Under the pieces are notes generated by a model. The model was not told where the DNA came from and did not search any database. It saw nothing but the letters and a program-made list of their open reading frames with translations. A stretch of 42,038 nt of DNA, taken from positions 1-42,038 of the forward strand of contig NZ_BONE01000067.1 of NCBI RefSeq assembly GCF_016862555.1. Direction: 5' to 3'. The position numbers were made by a program, and so were the translations under genes. Each line of letters begins with the position of its first letter. Within the stretch, counting starts at the first letter, position 1. The DNA comes from Asanoa siamensis (lineage in GTDB: Bacteria; Actinomycetota; Actinomycetes; Mycobacteriales; Micromonosporaceae). This document shows, in pieces, positions 32,042-41,037 of this stretch.

Positions 32042-33105
32042 GCCCGGTGAAGAGCCGACACGACAGCCCTGGCGACCATGACGAAGGGCGAACTGCCGTG
32101 ACCGGGCTGGAACGCCACTACGGGCGTTGGACGGCACTGTTCTATCCGGCCGACTATCGGAGAGAGCGCGGTTCCGAGCTGATGGATACGTACCTGTCTC
32201 TGGCAGCGCCCGGCCGGAAGAGGCCCTCCCCGGCCGACATTGCGGACCTGGCGACTGGAGGCCTGCAGCAGCACCTACGGATCGCACAGGGACTCGGCCC
32301 CGGAGTCCGGCTCGCCGGCCAGCTCGCGCTGATGACGGCGACCGTGTTCGCCACCGGGTCGATGGTCTTCGAGGTGCTCGCCCCTAGGCAGCCCTGGTTT
32401 TCGCACGTCGGGCCATTCCAGTCGCTCGGCGCTGCGGCATGGGCGGCGTGGTTGCTCGCCGCCGTGGTGCACGTCGTGGCGAGCGCGCGGTGGTTGCGCT
32501 GGACGGTCAGCCTGGCCGTACTGGTAACGGCCGGCGTCGTGCCGGTCGCGGCGTTGACCGGATTGCCCCGCCCGCCGCTGGCGGTGCTGCTGCCTCAGAT
32601 CGTGCTCGGTGTCGTCGCGCTCGGCGTGGCCGGTCGGCGCCCATGGTGGGTCCGGCTGATGCCGGTCGCCGCCACCGCGGCGACCGTCCCAGTCGCCATC
32701 GACACGGCGCCCGACCTGTCCTATTACACCGGTTACTCCGATCTCAGCAGATCTGTCTTGCCGGCCGCTGCGGTGACGCTGCTGATCGTTGCGCTGCTGC
32801 TCGGGCTCGGCCTGGCCGCCCGGCGCGATTCCCGCGGCGCGTGGGCGATGCTGATGCTGCTCACGCCGATCGGGATGCTCGCGGTGAACCCGCTCGGCGC
32901 GGTGCTTGACGACTCCGGTCCCGGCCAGGCCGTGATTCCGGCGTGGTCGGCCATGGTCGTAGTGTCGGCGCTGGTCGCGGTGATCGGACCGATGCTGGTA
33001 CTGCTCGCCCTGGTAGCACGGGGCCGGCTGTCGCCGGGCCACCGTCCACCCGGGACAGACATATATCGCTGCCCAACCTGCGGCGAACCTTCGCCAACCG
33101 TGTAG
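32038..33105 (+). CDS. PadR-coupled multi-pass membrane protein, unknown function
   Basis: This protein of 355 residues has a soluble N-terminal segment of about 85 residues (ERHYGRWTALFYPADYRRER is the usual opening of this family) followed by about 7 hydrophobic spans, and a short C-terminal tail with a CPTCGE (CxxC) motif. No transporter signature is visible. The family is commonly encoded after padR and may be sensed or controlled with it. The start at ATG 32038 (ATGA overlap) is used; GTG 32098 sits nearer the family's common start and is an alternative. Function not assigned. Confidence 0.8.
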   Translation: MSPVKSRHDSPGDHDEGRTAVTGLERHYGRWTALFYPADYRRERGSELMDTYLSLAAPGRKRPSPADIADLATGGLQQHLRIAQGLGPGVRLAGQLALMTATVFATGSMVFEVLAPRQPWFSHVGPFQSLGAAAWAAWLLAAVVHVVASARWLRWTVSLAVLVTAGVVPVAALTGLPRPPLAVLLPQIVLGVVALGVAGRRPWWVRLMPVAATAATVPVAIDTAPDLSYYTGYSDLSRSVLPAAAVTLLIVALLLGLGLAARRDSRGAWAMLMLLTPIGMLAVNPLGAVLDDSGPGQAVIPAWSAMVVVSALVAVIGPMLVLLALVARGRLSPGHRPPGTDIYRCPTCGEPSPTV

Positions 33106-33520
33106 TCCACCGCAGGACCGAGCTCAGCCCGCGAACCCAGACAACACGGGCCTCGGCCACACCCGAGCAAAGGGCGGGCATGGCGGTAGAGCTTGCGGCG
33201 CCCGCTCATCACCATGCTCGAATGCACCGTTCTCGGTATGAGAGTGCGTTGTCCGGCTAGGCGTAGCGGCATGAAGGGTCGTTTCTCACCGCCACAGACC
33301 AAGCCAGCGAAGCCATATGCGGCCGCGGACCAACCTGCCGCACCCGTTCGAGGCTCGGCGAGGCCGCCGAGCATTCGGACCTGCCCCATGACCGGCTGCA
33401 AGCGGCGCACTTGCAGCAATTGCCAGCCGGTCCGCCGCGCAGCGGCGCCACGTCGAGGTCGTGCGCCGGGACGCAGCGGGATCCGGACGGCCATTGCAGT
33501 GGTCAGACGCTGCGAGCGGG
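33106..33520. other. Intergenic DNA with no supported gene
   Basis: Several frames are open on both strands, but their translations are Arg/Pro/Cys-rich and carry no recognisable motif, no ribosome binding site and no consistent codon preference. I find no inverted repeats typical of an insertion sequence. The stretch separates the membrane protein gene from the VOC remnant. Confidence 0.45.
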
Positions 33521-33842
33521 CGTGACACGGGCACGCTGGAGTCGCTCGGAATTGCTCCCGGCTACCGTGCTGACGGTGTCGCCGAGTATTGGTATCCGGA
33601 TCAAGACACCGTCGCTGTCCTTGGAACGTGCGGAGTCAGCGGCGACTGCGACCAAGGCATCGCACCTGGCGTTCGCGGCTAGCAGCCGGGCGGCGGTAGA
33701 CGCCTTCCACGCCGCCGCCGTGGCAGCGGGGCGCACGAGCCGACACGCTCCGAGGTTTCGGAGTCAGTACCGTGCCTACTGCGCGTTCGTCAACGATCCC
33801 GATGGCAACAACATCGAGGCCGTTCACAAGGAGGTCCAGTGA
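33521..33842 (+). pseudogene. VOC-family gene remnant, frameshifted
   Basis: In one frame LESLGIAPGYRADGVAEYWY (33530-33589) matches the middle of a VOC protein, where these proteins usually read GYGxDGxPDFW. The C-terminal half continues in another frame as SHLAFAASSRAAVDAFHAAA and YCAFVNDPDGNNIEAVHKEV, with DPDGNNIEAV being the classical end. The frame changes between about 33620 and 33655, and the N-terminal beta-alpha unit with its start codon is not recognisable. It is therefore a decayed gene rather than a short protein. It lies at the edge of the gene-poor junction before the Wadjet operon. Confidence 0.6.
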
Positions 33843-34344
33843 CGGCTCGGGCCTGGTCAAACCGAGCCACGGCACGGGACGCATGCCCAACGGACGCCCT
33901 CTAGCTGATGCAGTTGCGTTCGCGCCGTCCGGGGGGGAACGCGAGGCACTGTCAACAGGGGTAGCCCCGTAGAACCGTCGCCACAACTCTCGCGGAGCCA
34001 TGCGTGATCCGCGCACCTACGCACACCGCGAAGATGCGCAGGTATTCGCACCAGCTGCCACCCAGTAACCCTTAGGTCAATCGCCGACGTAGGGATACGT
34101 GACCAGGTAACACCCAAGACGCAATCTTGAACCATAAGGTCTCTCAGCTAGTAGACCAACCGTCAGGTTGAGCAAAATCCATGATGACTTGGCACTAATC
34201 GCGGCCCGCGCGGGCCTGCAGGTTCAAGACGCCAGTCGGTGAGATTGTGAAGCAGCCAACCTGCGCACGCTGTCCGGATCGGCCGTGATGAAAGTTCAGC
34301 CCGTCGTTGAGTTGCAGCCACGATGGCGCGATCTGCGCGGCGTG
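33843..34344. other. Lower-GC intergenic region between VOC remnant and jetD
   Basis: The stretch 34030-34270 is visibly less GC-rich than the genes around it and contains stops in all frames. I looked for a tRNA or attachment site, since it borders a defence operon: the GGTTCAAGAC text at about 34222 resembles a T-loop but has no pairing stems. No transposase or integrase text is seen. It carries no supported gene. Confidence 0.5.
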
Positions 34345-35655
34345 TTACTGCGGTGGGTGCCCTGCCATGAGGTCAGAGAGGAGCGCCTCAATCAGGCTCT
34401 CCTCGTATGCCGCTTGGCCGCGCTCGTCCATGGCGGCTCGAAGTGCCGGATCCCACGGTGTGTCGGGAACGGCGTCGTGGCCTAGCCGGACTCGGTCATC
34501 GGCTGGCGCGGTCGCAAGACTGGCGAGGTAGTCGGCTGGGGCCATTCGCCACGGTCGGGAGGCTGGTACTCCTCTGAGTAGCGCGTTGACGTGTCGTAGT
34601 CCCGCCTGGTCGAAGTCGGCCCGGACGGCGATTCGCCATCCGGTTTCTGCGAGCCGGTTGATGGCCGAGATTTCGAGCGTCGAGGGGGTCCCGACGGTGC
34701 ACAGCAAGCGGAGGCCGGTAGCGGGCGGGTTCTGGGCGGCGAGTCGGTCGGCGGCTGCGGTGACGACAGACGGGTTCTCGGTGACGAATATCCACTGGCC
34801 GTGTTTGGTCGGTGTTGGCCATCCGCACTTGGCGAGTTCCCTGGGCGGCAGCGTAACTACTGCTTCCGGTGGCAGGAACCAGCCGACGGGATGGATGCCG
34901 AGCGTGAGGAGGCCGCCGGTCAGGTCGTCGCAGTCGACGCCGACCGCTGCCCAGGCGGCCCGCGGCGGCAGGCCAGTCGTCATCGCACCGGCCGCAGCGA
35001 GGATTGACAAGACCAGGCCGGGTAGCGGACCAGCGTCCAGGGCGTGCGGAAAGCGAGTGACGGTATCTGCGAGGCGACGGCGGTCGAGTCGCTCGCCGTC
35101 GGCCGGCAATGCTGCGATGACCGCTGCGGCTTGGTCGATGAGGGCCGTCCCGTCTGGCGCTGCCGACAATCGGCCGATCCATCCGTTGCGTTGAAGAATC
35201 GGCCAGATGGCGTCGAGGTCGAGCTGGACGACGGCTGCTTCTTCGAGCCGGTCGAACGAGTCGGTCATGCGCTCTCGCAGCCGCGCGACGGTGTCGCGAC
35301 GCTGTGCCATTTCACGGATCCGCTCGCCGAGCCGGCGTTCGGCGGTGTGGGCGGCGATCATGCCCGGCGTGAGCCGTACGTCGTGGGCATGCAGGCGAGT
35401 GGTCAGATCCGTGAGGTTGATTCGGATGCGCTGATCGGCGCGGGGGCTTCGGCCGCCGAGCAGTCCGAGCACGGCCGCGCGCTGCGACGGATTGCCTGGT
35501 GCGGTGGCCGTGGCGAACCCGGTGGTGAGATCGTGGTCGCCGCGTCGGTCCCCGATGTCGGCGAGTTGTCGCCAGAACCAGTCGATGTGGGCACCACGAA
35601 CTGGCGTGAAGTCGATGCTGTCGCATTCGTTTGTGCACCACGGGCACGGAGTCAC
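34345..35655 (-). CDS. jetD: Wadjet JetD-like nuclease subunit (TIGR02679, DUF3323/DUF2399)
   Basis: This 436-residue protein is the last gene of the operon. The N-terminal half (about 1-230, DUF3323-like) is helical; the C-terminal DUF2399 half holds a Toprim-like site: Glu in WIFVTENPSVV (about 293) and the DxD in RADFDQAGLRHV (about 347 and 349), preceded by LLCTVGTPSTLEISA. In characterised Wadjet systems JetD is the Toprim nuclease that cuts circular plasmid DNA once the SMC motor JetABC has scanned it. GTG 35655 overlaps the jetC stop as GTGA. The N-terminus shows a Cys cluster CPWCTNEC (residues about 4-11), possibly a metal site. The sequence is less GC-rich than the sugar operons. 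Confidence 0.88.
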   Translation of the reverse strand: MTPCPWCTNECDSIDFTPVRGAHIDWFWRQLADIGDRRGDHDLTTGFATATAPGNPSQRAAVLGLLGGRSPRADQRIRINLTDLTTRLHAHDVRLTPGMIAAHTAERRLGERIREMAQRRDTVARLRERMTDSFDRLEEAAVVQLDLDAIWPILQRNGWIGRLSAAPDGTALIDQAAAVIAALPADGERLDRRRLADTVTRFPHALDAGPLPGLVLSILAAAGAMTTGLPPRAAWAAVGVDCDDLTGGLLTLGIHPVGWFLPPEAVVTLPPRELAKCGWPTPTKHGQWIFVTENPSVVTAAADRLAAQNPPATGLRLLCTVGTPSTLEISAINRLAETGWRIAVRADFDQAGLRHVNALLRGVPASRPWRMAPADYLASLATAPADDRVRLGHDAVPDTPWDPALRAAMDERGQAAYEESLIEALLSDLMAGHPPQ

Positions 35656-38600
35656 GCGGGCTCCCACGACACGTCGTCGGGAAGCGGGTGCAGCCCGCGG
35701 ACGAGCATTGGGAAGGCGACCACGGTGGTGTCCGGTCCGGCTTCCAGGTCCCAAGCGTCGACTCCGTCCCACGCTCCGGGCGCCCCGTCCCACAAATAGC
35801 TCGTGCAGATGAGGTCCAGGTCGAGTTCGGCGATGTAGCGGGCGAGTCCTTCCCGGCCGCGTTCGTCGACCTCGGCTGGTACCTCATCGAGGGCAGCGAG
35901 ACGCAGCCCGGCCAGATCGAGCTGGTCGTAGAAGGCGGCGACCGCGGCGAGCATCGGCGCGAGGACGACGAGACGCCGTTCGCCGCCAGACAGTCCTGTC
36001 TTCGACGTCCAGCGGCTGATCTGCCCGCCCGGGCGCACGATCTCGTACGAGATGTCGAGCCACTTGCGTACGTCGACGGCGCTGGTAAGTCGTTCGGTCA
36101 TGGTGGCGCCGTCGGCGGCGTCGATGAGGGCTCGGAGCGCGTCGCCGACCTCGGCCTGCTGGGCTGCGGTCAGTGTAGATTCCTTGCAGGCCAGCCGGTG
36201 GACGGTGAGTTCGGCGGCGCTGAGGTCCTTCACCAGGGCCTTGCTGATGCGCACGCCAACGCCTGACGAGGCAGCGGCCTTCTGCATCTTGCGGTTGACG
36301 CCCTTGATCCAGTCTTCGATGCTCACCCATGCGGTGCCGATCGCCAGCGGCAGACGGCCGATGACGAACTCGCGCAGTGCGGACTCCTCGGCCTGGTTGA
36401 GCGCGGCCTGGGCGCGGTCCCGGAGTCGGCGGCCGGCCTCGGCCGCTGCGGGCGGCGGGTAGGCGGCTCCGTCGTGGGTCAGGACGTAGGTCTCGAGGCC
36501 GTCGCGGGGATCGTCGAGATCGAGTGTCCACAGGCCAGCGAGCTCCGCGCGGCAGCTGTCGTACCGCTCTCGTAGCAGGCGGCGGCCAACCGAGCGGCGG
36601 CCCATCAATGCCTGCCGGACGAGGCCGACGACAGGGTCGTCCCGTTCCGCGTTCTCGATTGGCGGTAGTAGGACCGGTACCGGCTCGAACAACACTTCGG
36701 GCACGCCGGGCACATCAAGGAGGCTGCGTAGCGCTCGCCGCTCCGCAGCCACCGGCACCAGCGCAGCCTCGGTCTGCTGTACTGCGTGCTCTAGCCCCAG
36801 CTTCAAGCCATGCATCTTGTCGTGGGTGTCTCGTTCGTGGCGCTCGGCCCTGAGGATCTCGCCGGCCAACGCCCTGCGCTCGTTGACGGCTTCGGTGTGC
36901 TGGGCGATCGCCTCCGCGGCGTTGAGACCGACGGCGCGAACCAGGGCCTCGTGCTCTGCGGCGAGCTGCGCCGCCTGGTCTGCGGCCGCTACCGTGTGGG
37001 CGTGCTGCCCGGCGAGATCACCGGTTCGCTGCGCGTCATCGTCGGCTTCAGCGGTGAGTTCGCTGAGTCGCTGGCGGATTCGGCCGCCGAGCTTCGCCAA
37101 GGCCTCGCCAAGGCCTTTGGCTCGCTGGGCACCGTCATCGCGGAGGTGCGCCAGGTCGCCGACGTTGATAGGCAGACCGGTCGACCGGGTGCGCCGCTCC
37201 CACTCAAGGCGCAGGACTCGCGCGATCTCGGCTTGTTCCGCAGCCGCATCTGCCGTGTCCTCGGCCGCCTGGCGGAGTTCGGCGGCGCGTTTCGCTGCGG
37301 CCGACCGGGCGGCCTCGGCCCTGGTTGCCTCGGCGTAGGGCGGGAACGTACGCAGCGCGCCGACGATGCTGGTGGCGCCGTCCCGGTTCCGGGCGGCAAC
37401 CTCCCTCTGCCGGTCGGCCTCGCCGTCGAGCTCCGCTGCCTCGGCCTCGAGTTCCGCTGCCCGGGCGAGAGCCGCCGCGCGTCGCTGAGCAGCGCCGACG
37501 TACTGGGCGGAGGGAGTGGGTGCGTCCATCGACAGCGGCCGGCCGTACAAGGGCCCGGCGGAGAACGTTCCGTCCCGTCCGATCGCCAGGCAGGACGTCC
37601 CCGTGGCCGGGCCGGTGGTATCCCGCAAGGGTATGCGGCCGAGGATCTCCCGCGCGGTTGCCGCCAGCGGATGTGCTGCCTCAGCGATCAGCACCTCGGA
37701 GAGACCGGCTTCCGCCGACGTGCCTGCCAAGGCGTCGACATACCAGCGATCGGTGTGCGCGCCGTCCGTCGCCAGGGCTGCGCCGAGCAGGCCGCTGGCG
37801 GTCAGCGCAGTTTCGATGAGCGCCCGGGCCGATGGATCAGTGAACGCGGGCTGCCAGTCGATCGCATCGACGAACGCGGTGCCATCGGGCGCCGGGCCAG
37901 CCCAGGCCGGGCGCGGAACCGGGAGGAGCTCACCGCCACGGAGCTTCCGCGCCTCCGCCCGCTGCCGGTCTCGTTCAAGCTCCAGGTGCCGGATCGCGTC
38001 GAGGGTGACGCGATGCCGGTGACGCAGGACAGCGGCGGCGGACTCCCCGGTCAGTCGGACGAGGGCGGCGATGCCGTCGAGGCCGGCGAGGGCCTGCGCC
38101 GGTTCGTCCTGGGCCACTGCGTCAAGGTCGGGTCGCTGCCATGCGATTCGCTCGTCGTCGTTCGCGTCGAGGTGTTCGTCCTGGTGCGTCGTCTCGACGA
38201 CGAGGGCGATCGCGCGGTTGTTGCTGAACCACGTCTCGACGGCGTCGACGACCCGCCGAAGGGCCGACCGGCCCGCCCGTTCCGCCCGAGCCAGCCGCTG
38301 TTGCTCCTCGTCGGCGACTAGGACCGCGGTGCGTGCCGCTGCCGCCGCATCGCGCGCCGCGCCCTCGGCGCCGTCGGTTTCCCGCCGGTCGATCAGCGCA
38401 AGCGAAGCCGCGTTCGCTCGGGCCTGATGCTGCTGCGCGAGGGTGTTCCACGACTCGACGACACCGTCGATCCGGTCCTGGTCGACCTCGATGACGATTC
38501 CTGGCCCCGGATCGGCGGACGTGTCGGCGACCAGGTACGCCTGTCGTGGCCGCACGCGGTGGCGGAGCAGCGGTTGATCGGGCCGGGCGCGGCCGTCATA

Positions 38601-39836
38601 CCGGTCCGCGCCCGCGACGATCTCGTCGAGTTCGTCGGCGAGATTCTCGGCGTTCTTGCGCAGCATCTCGGCTCGGCGCCGGCTGCCGTCGACCTCGGAC
38701 CGGAATGCGGCGACCTCGGAGGCGGCGACCTTCTTCTCGGCCTCGACGCGGCCCTGGAGGTCGGTCAGGCGACCGGCAGCCTTATATTCGTCCGACTCCT
38801 CGAGCCCACGAATCGTCGCATCAAGGCTCTGGGCACGCCGCCGGAGCGCGCTGAGACTGGCGTCGGCCTCCGTGTGTGTCCGTTGGGCCGTCTGGAGGTT
38901 CCGCTCGAGGCCCTGCTGGGCCCGTTTGGCCTTCGCGGCATCGTTCATCGCCGTCACAACCGCGTTGTGCGCGGTGCCGACGACTTCGACCACGTGGCCG
39001 GTCCACGCGTCGGCGAAGCGGTCTAGGGCTGCTGCGGCGTCGCTGTCGCGTTGGAACGCCTCTCTGGTCGCTTCAGACTCGGCGAGTGCCTCGGCGGTGG
39101 CGCTGATGACGTCGTCGGATACGCCAGGCAGCGCGTCACGCAGTGCGTCGGCAGCGGCGCGGGGCGACACGTCGCCGAGCAGCGTGGGATTGCGGACCGC
39201 CCGGATGCGGTTTGCCAGCTCGAGCGGTTCACGATTGTCGGCGGCCCACATCCGGGTGGCAAGGTGTGCGATGTATGCGTCCTCGTCAGGGAAGACCGTG
39301 CCGCCAGCGCCAGTGATCGCATCGGTGAACTGTTCGGCAAAGAGGGCTGCCCGGTTCGGGCCATACAGTGGCACGTCCTGCAGCGGCACACCTGGTGTCA
39401 CGAACGGCGTGACCCGCACGGCAGGGGAGCCGCTTTCGCTGTAGAGCAGCCGGACGCCGTAGGAGTACCGGCCCTCGCCCGCCGGTGCGGCGACGGTCAA
39501 CCAGACATAGCCGCACCTGCGCTTATTGCCGTTAGATCCCTCCCGCATGAGCAGCGCCAGCGTCGTGGGCCGTGCCTTGCCCGCAGCCAACCGCTGCGGG
39601 TTCAAGTCGAGCAAGTAGGGCCACAGCGCCTCCAGCGCCGTGGTCTTGCCGGTGCCGTTCGGGCCGCGTAACAGTAGCCGGCCGCTGGGGGCTTCAAGGT
39701 GGAGGTCGCCATAGCGCCATACGTTGGCCAGGCCGGCGCCGACCAGCCGCCAACGAGTGGCGAACCGTTCGCGGTGGCCGGCCGGCTCGATCAGGTCCTC
39801 CCCGTCGAACAGCGCAAGTTCGTCAGGCAGTGCCAT
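35652..39836 (-). CDS. jetC: Wadjet JetC-like SMC/SbcC-family ATPase (TIGR02680)
   Basis: This very large protein (1394 residues) has an SMC-type layout. The N-terminal half-ATPase has RLLLRGPNGTGKTTALEALW (Walker A about 58-65). Long Glu/Arg/Ala-rich coiled-coil stretches follow (about 280-420, 460-570, 800-960 and 990-1080), with a hinge-like middle around 650-780. The C-terminal half has TGLSGGERRLVVLAPML (signature about 1281-1286) and LRLAALDEVPAEVDERGREG (Walker B Asp/Glu about 1317-1318). Such subunits form the DNA-translocating motor that recognises small circular DNA. Family length is about 1350, so this is complete. ATG 39836, with GGGGAGAG, overlaps the jetB end by 14 nt; the stop overlaps jetD by GTGA. 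Confidence 0.93.
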   Translation of the reverse strand: MALPDELALFDGEDLIEPAGHRERFATRWRLVGAGLANVWRYGDLHLEAPSGRLLLRGPNGTGKTTALEALWPYLLDLNPQRLAAGKARPTTLALLMREGSNGNKRRCGYVWLTVAAPAGEGRYSYGVRLLYSESGSPAVRVTPFVTPGVPLQDVPLYGPNRAALFAEQFTDAITGAGGTVFPDEDAYIAHLATRMWAADNREPLELANRIRAVRNPTLLGDVSPRAAADALRDALPGVSDDVISATAEALAESEATREAFQRDSDAAAALDRFADAWTGHVVEVVGTAHNAVVTAMNDAAKAKRAQQGLERNLQTAQRTHTEADASLSALRRRAQSLDATIRGLEESDEYKAAGRLTDLQGRVEAEKKVAASEVAAFRSEVDGSRRRAEMLRKNAENLADELDEIVAGADRYDGRARPDQPLLRHRVRPRQAYLVADTSADPGPGIVIEVDQDRIDGVVESWNTLAQQHQARANAASLALIDRRETDGAEGAARDAAAAARTAVLVADEEQQRLARAERAGRSALRRVVDAVETWFSNNRAIALVVETTHQDEHLDANDDERIAWQRPDLDAVAQDEPAQALAGLDGIAALVRLTGESAAAVLRHRHRVTLDAIRHLELERDRQRAEARKLRGGELLPVPRPAWAGPAPDGTAFVDAIDWQPAFTDPSARALIETALTASGLLGAALATDGAHTDRWYVDALAGTSAEAGLSEVLIAEAAHPLAATAREILGRIPLRDTTGPATGTSCLAIGRDGTFSAGPLYGRPLSMDAPTPSAQYVGAAQRRAAALARAAELEAEAAELDGEADRQREVAARNRDGATSIVGALRTFPPYAEATRAEAARSAAAKRAAELRQAAEDTADAAAEQAEIARVLRLEWERRTRSTGLPINVGDLAHLRDDGAQRAKGLGEALAKLGGRIRQRLSELTAEADDDAQRTGDLAGQHAHTVAAADQAAQLAAEHEALVRAVGLNAAEAIAQHTEAVNERRALAGEILRAERHERDTHDKMHGLKLGLEHAVQQTEAALVPVAAERRALRSLLDVPGVPEVLFEPVPVLLPPIENAERDDPVVGLVRQALMGRRSVGRRLLRERYDSCRAELAGLWTLDLDDPRDGLETYVLTHDGAAYPPPAAAEAGRRLRDRAQAALNQAEESALREFVIGRLPLAIGTAWVSIEDWIKGVNRKMQKAAASSGVGVRISKALVKDLSAAELTVHRLACKESTLTAAQQAEVGDALRALIDAADGATMTERLTSAVDVRKWLDISYEIVRPGGQISRWTSKTGLSGGERRLVVLAPMLAAVAAFYDQLDLAGLRLAALDEVPAEVDERGREGLARYIAELDLDLICTSYLWDGAPGAWDGVDAWDLEAGPDTTVVAFPMLVRGLHPLPDDVSWEPA

Positions 39837-41037
39837 AACTCTCCCCTCGGCGCGTCCGACCCTTCTGCGGCTCTGGCGGTTGCTCCCATCGTCCGGTCGC
39901 AGGCGCGAACCACCACGTCTCGTCCTCGATCCGGAGTAGGTTGGCCCCGCTCAGGAGCCTGGCGACCTCGGCGGCCAGGCCGGGTAGGTTGCCGACGTGC
40001 TCGGCCGACCAGCCCTGGGTCGCATACCGCTCCGCAAGCATCGCCAACTGCTCGGCGATCCGATCGCGAGGCACGCCGCGCCAGCTCTGCCGGTCACCGT
40101 CGACGGTGCCGTCGGCATTGGCCATGTCGCACAGCAGCAAGCCGGCATGGGCCACTGTTCCGCCGCTCGGGAATGGGCGATCGCCGAGCTCGCTGCGGGA
40201 TCGGAATGCTTCATCCGGCAGGACGAACGCCGCGCCTTCGGCTCGGCGCTCCAGGTGCAGCCCGAACGCTTCCGCCAGCGGCAGGCCGTCATCGCCGCGG
40301 ACCCGTCGCGACAACCAGTCCGCCTCGTCCGGGTCCAGTTCACCGGCGTAGACCGCGGTGTCGTCAACGAGCCGACGTCGCATGCGTCGCGCCGGCTCTG
40401 GCTCCCGTTCCACCATTTCCAGCCATCCTGCGGGGTCGCCGACGGGGTCGGCCACGGCGAAGTTCGCGATCACGTGCACCAGCCGATGGTGATGGATCGC
40501 CAGCAGGACAGGCGGGTCGTCGTTGCGCAGGAACTCGTTCACGTCGCCGTCGAGGCTCTCGACCACCCCCCGGTCGTCAAGCATCCGCAACGCGGTGAGG
40601 ATCGCGTGCCGCTCCGGCCGATCGTCCGGCGCCGCAACCCCGGCCTCAGCAGCAGCGGTACGTGCCGCTGCGACCAGCTGGCCGATGCTGACCCGCGGTG
40701 GCATCGACTCGGCGGCGGCGACCAGCAGAAAGAACCATGAGCAGGCCAGCGGAGTCGGGCCTCCTGCCGCCCAGGCTTCACGCCGAACCGGCGGGGACTT
40801 GCGCAGACGCACGAAGTCTCGGTCTAGGACCAGCACCCATCCGAGCCGTGAGAGCACGTCGCGGATGGCCCTCTCGTTCCGGCGCACTGTTGCGATGGCG
40901 CCGTCATCCCGCCCGGCAATGAGCCACGGCCGCACCATGAGTAGGCGCAGGATGGTTGCGGTCTCCGCCGCGGCCTCGGGCGCTTGGGCGCCGCGCTGCC
41001 GCCAAGCTTTGGCGCCCGACGATCTCACGCTGGTCAC
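39823..41037 (-). CDS. jetB: Wadjet JetB-like subunit (TIGR02678, DUF2398)
   Basis: This protein of 404 residues matches the DUF2398/TIGR02678 family: TILRLLMVRPWLIAGRDDGA and LSRLGWVLVLDRDFVRLRKS near the N-terminus (winged-helix-like), CSWFFLLVAAAESM, ILTALRMLDDRGVVESLDGD, and NLLRIEDETWWFAPATGRWE near the end. In Wadjet complexes this position is the KITE-type accessory subunit that binds the kleisin and the SMC heads. GTG 41037 overlaps the jetA stop (GTGA); the longer frame upstream is only a shadow of jetA. The overlap with jetC (14 nt) shows translational coupling. Confidence 0.88.
   Translation of the reverse strand: MTSVRSSGAKAWRQRGAQAPEAAAETATILRLLMVRPWLIAGRDDGAIATVRRNERAIRDVLSRLGWVLVLDRDFVRLRKSPPVRREAWAAGGPTPLACSWFFLLVAAAESMPPRVSIGQLVAAARTAAAEAGVAAPDDRPERHAILTALRMLDDRGVVESLDGDVNEFLRNDDPPVLLAIHHHRLVHVIANFAVADPVGDPAGWLEMVEREPEPARRMRRRLVDDTAVYAGELDPDEADWLSRRVRGDDGLPLAEAFGLHLERRAEGAAFVLPDEAFRSRSELGDRPFPSGGTVAHAGLLLCDMANADGTVDGDRQSWRGVPRDRIAEQLAMLAERYATQGWSAEHVGNLPGLAAEVARLLSGANLLRIEDETWWFAPATGRWEQPPEPQKGRTRRGESYGTA

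Noticed and set aside
33193-33525. Open frame with several Cys residues in the gene-poor region
   Set aside because: No domain, no ribosome binding site and an equally open antisense strand; judged non-coding.
34200-34275. tRNA remnant or attachment site near GGTTCAAGAC
   Set aside because: No acceptor, anticodon or T-stem pairing can be formed around it, and no second copy is found in the window.
35652-39836. Housekeeping SbcC, RecN or MukB instead of a Wadjet motor
   Set aside because: The four-gene order with DUF2397, DUF2398 and DUF2399 partners is specific to the Wadjet-type group, and no SbcD nuclease or MukE/F partner is present.
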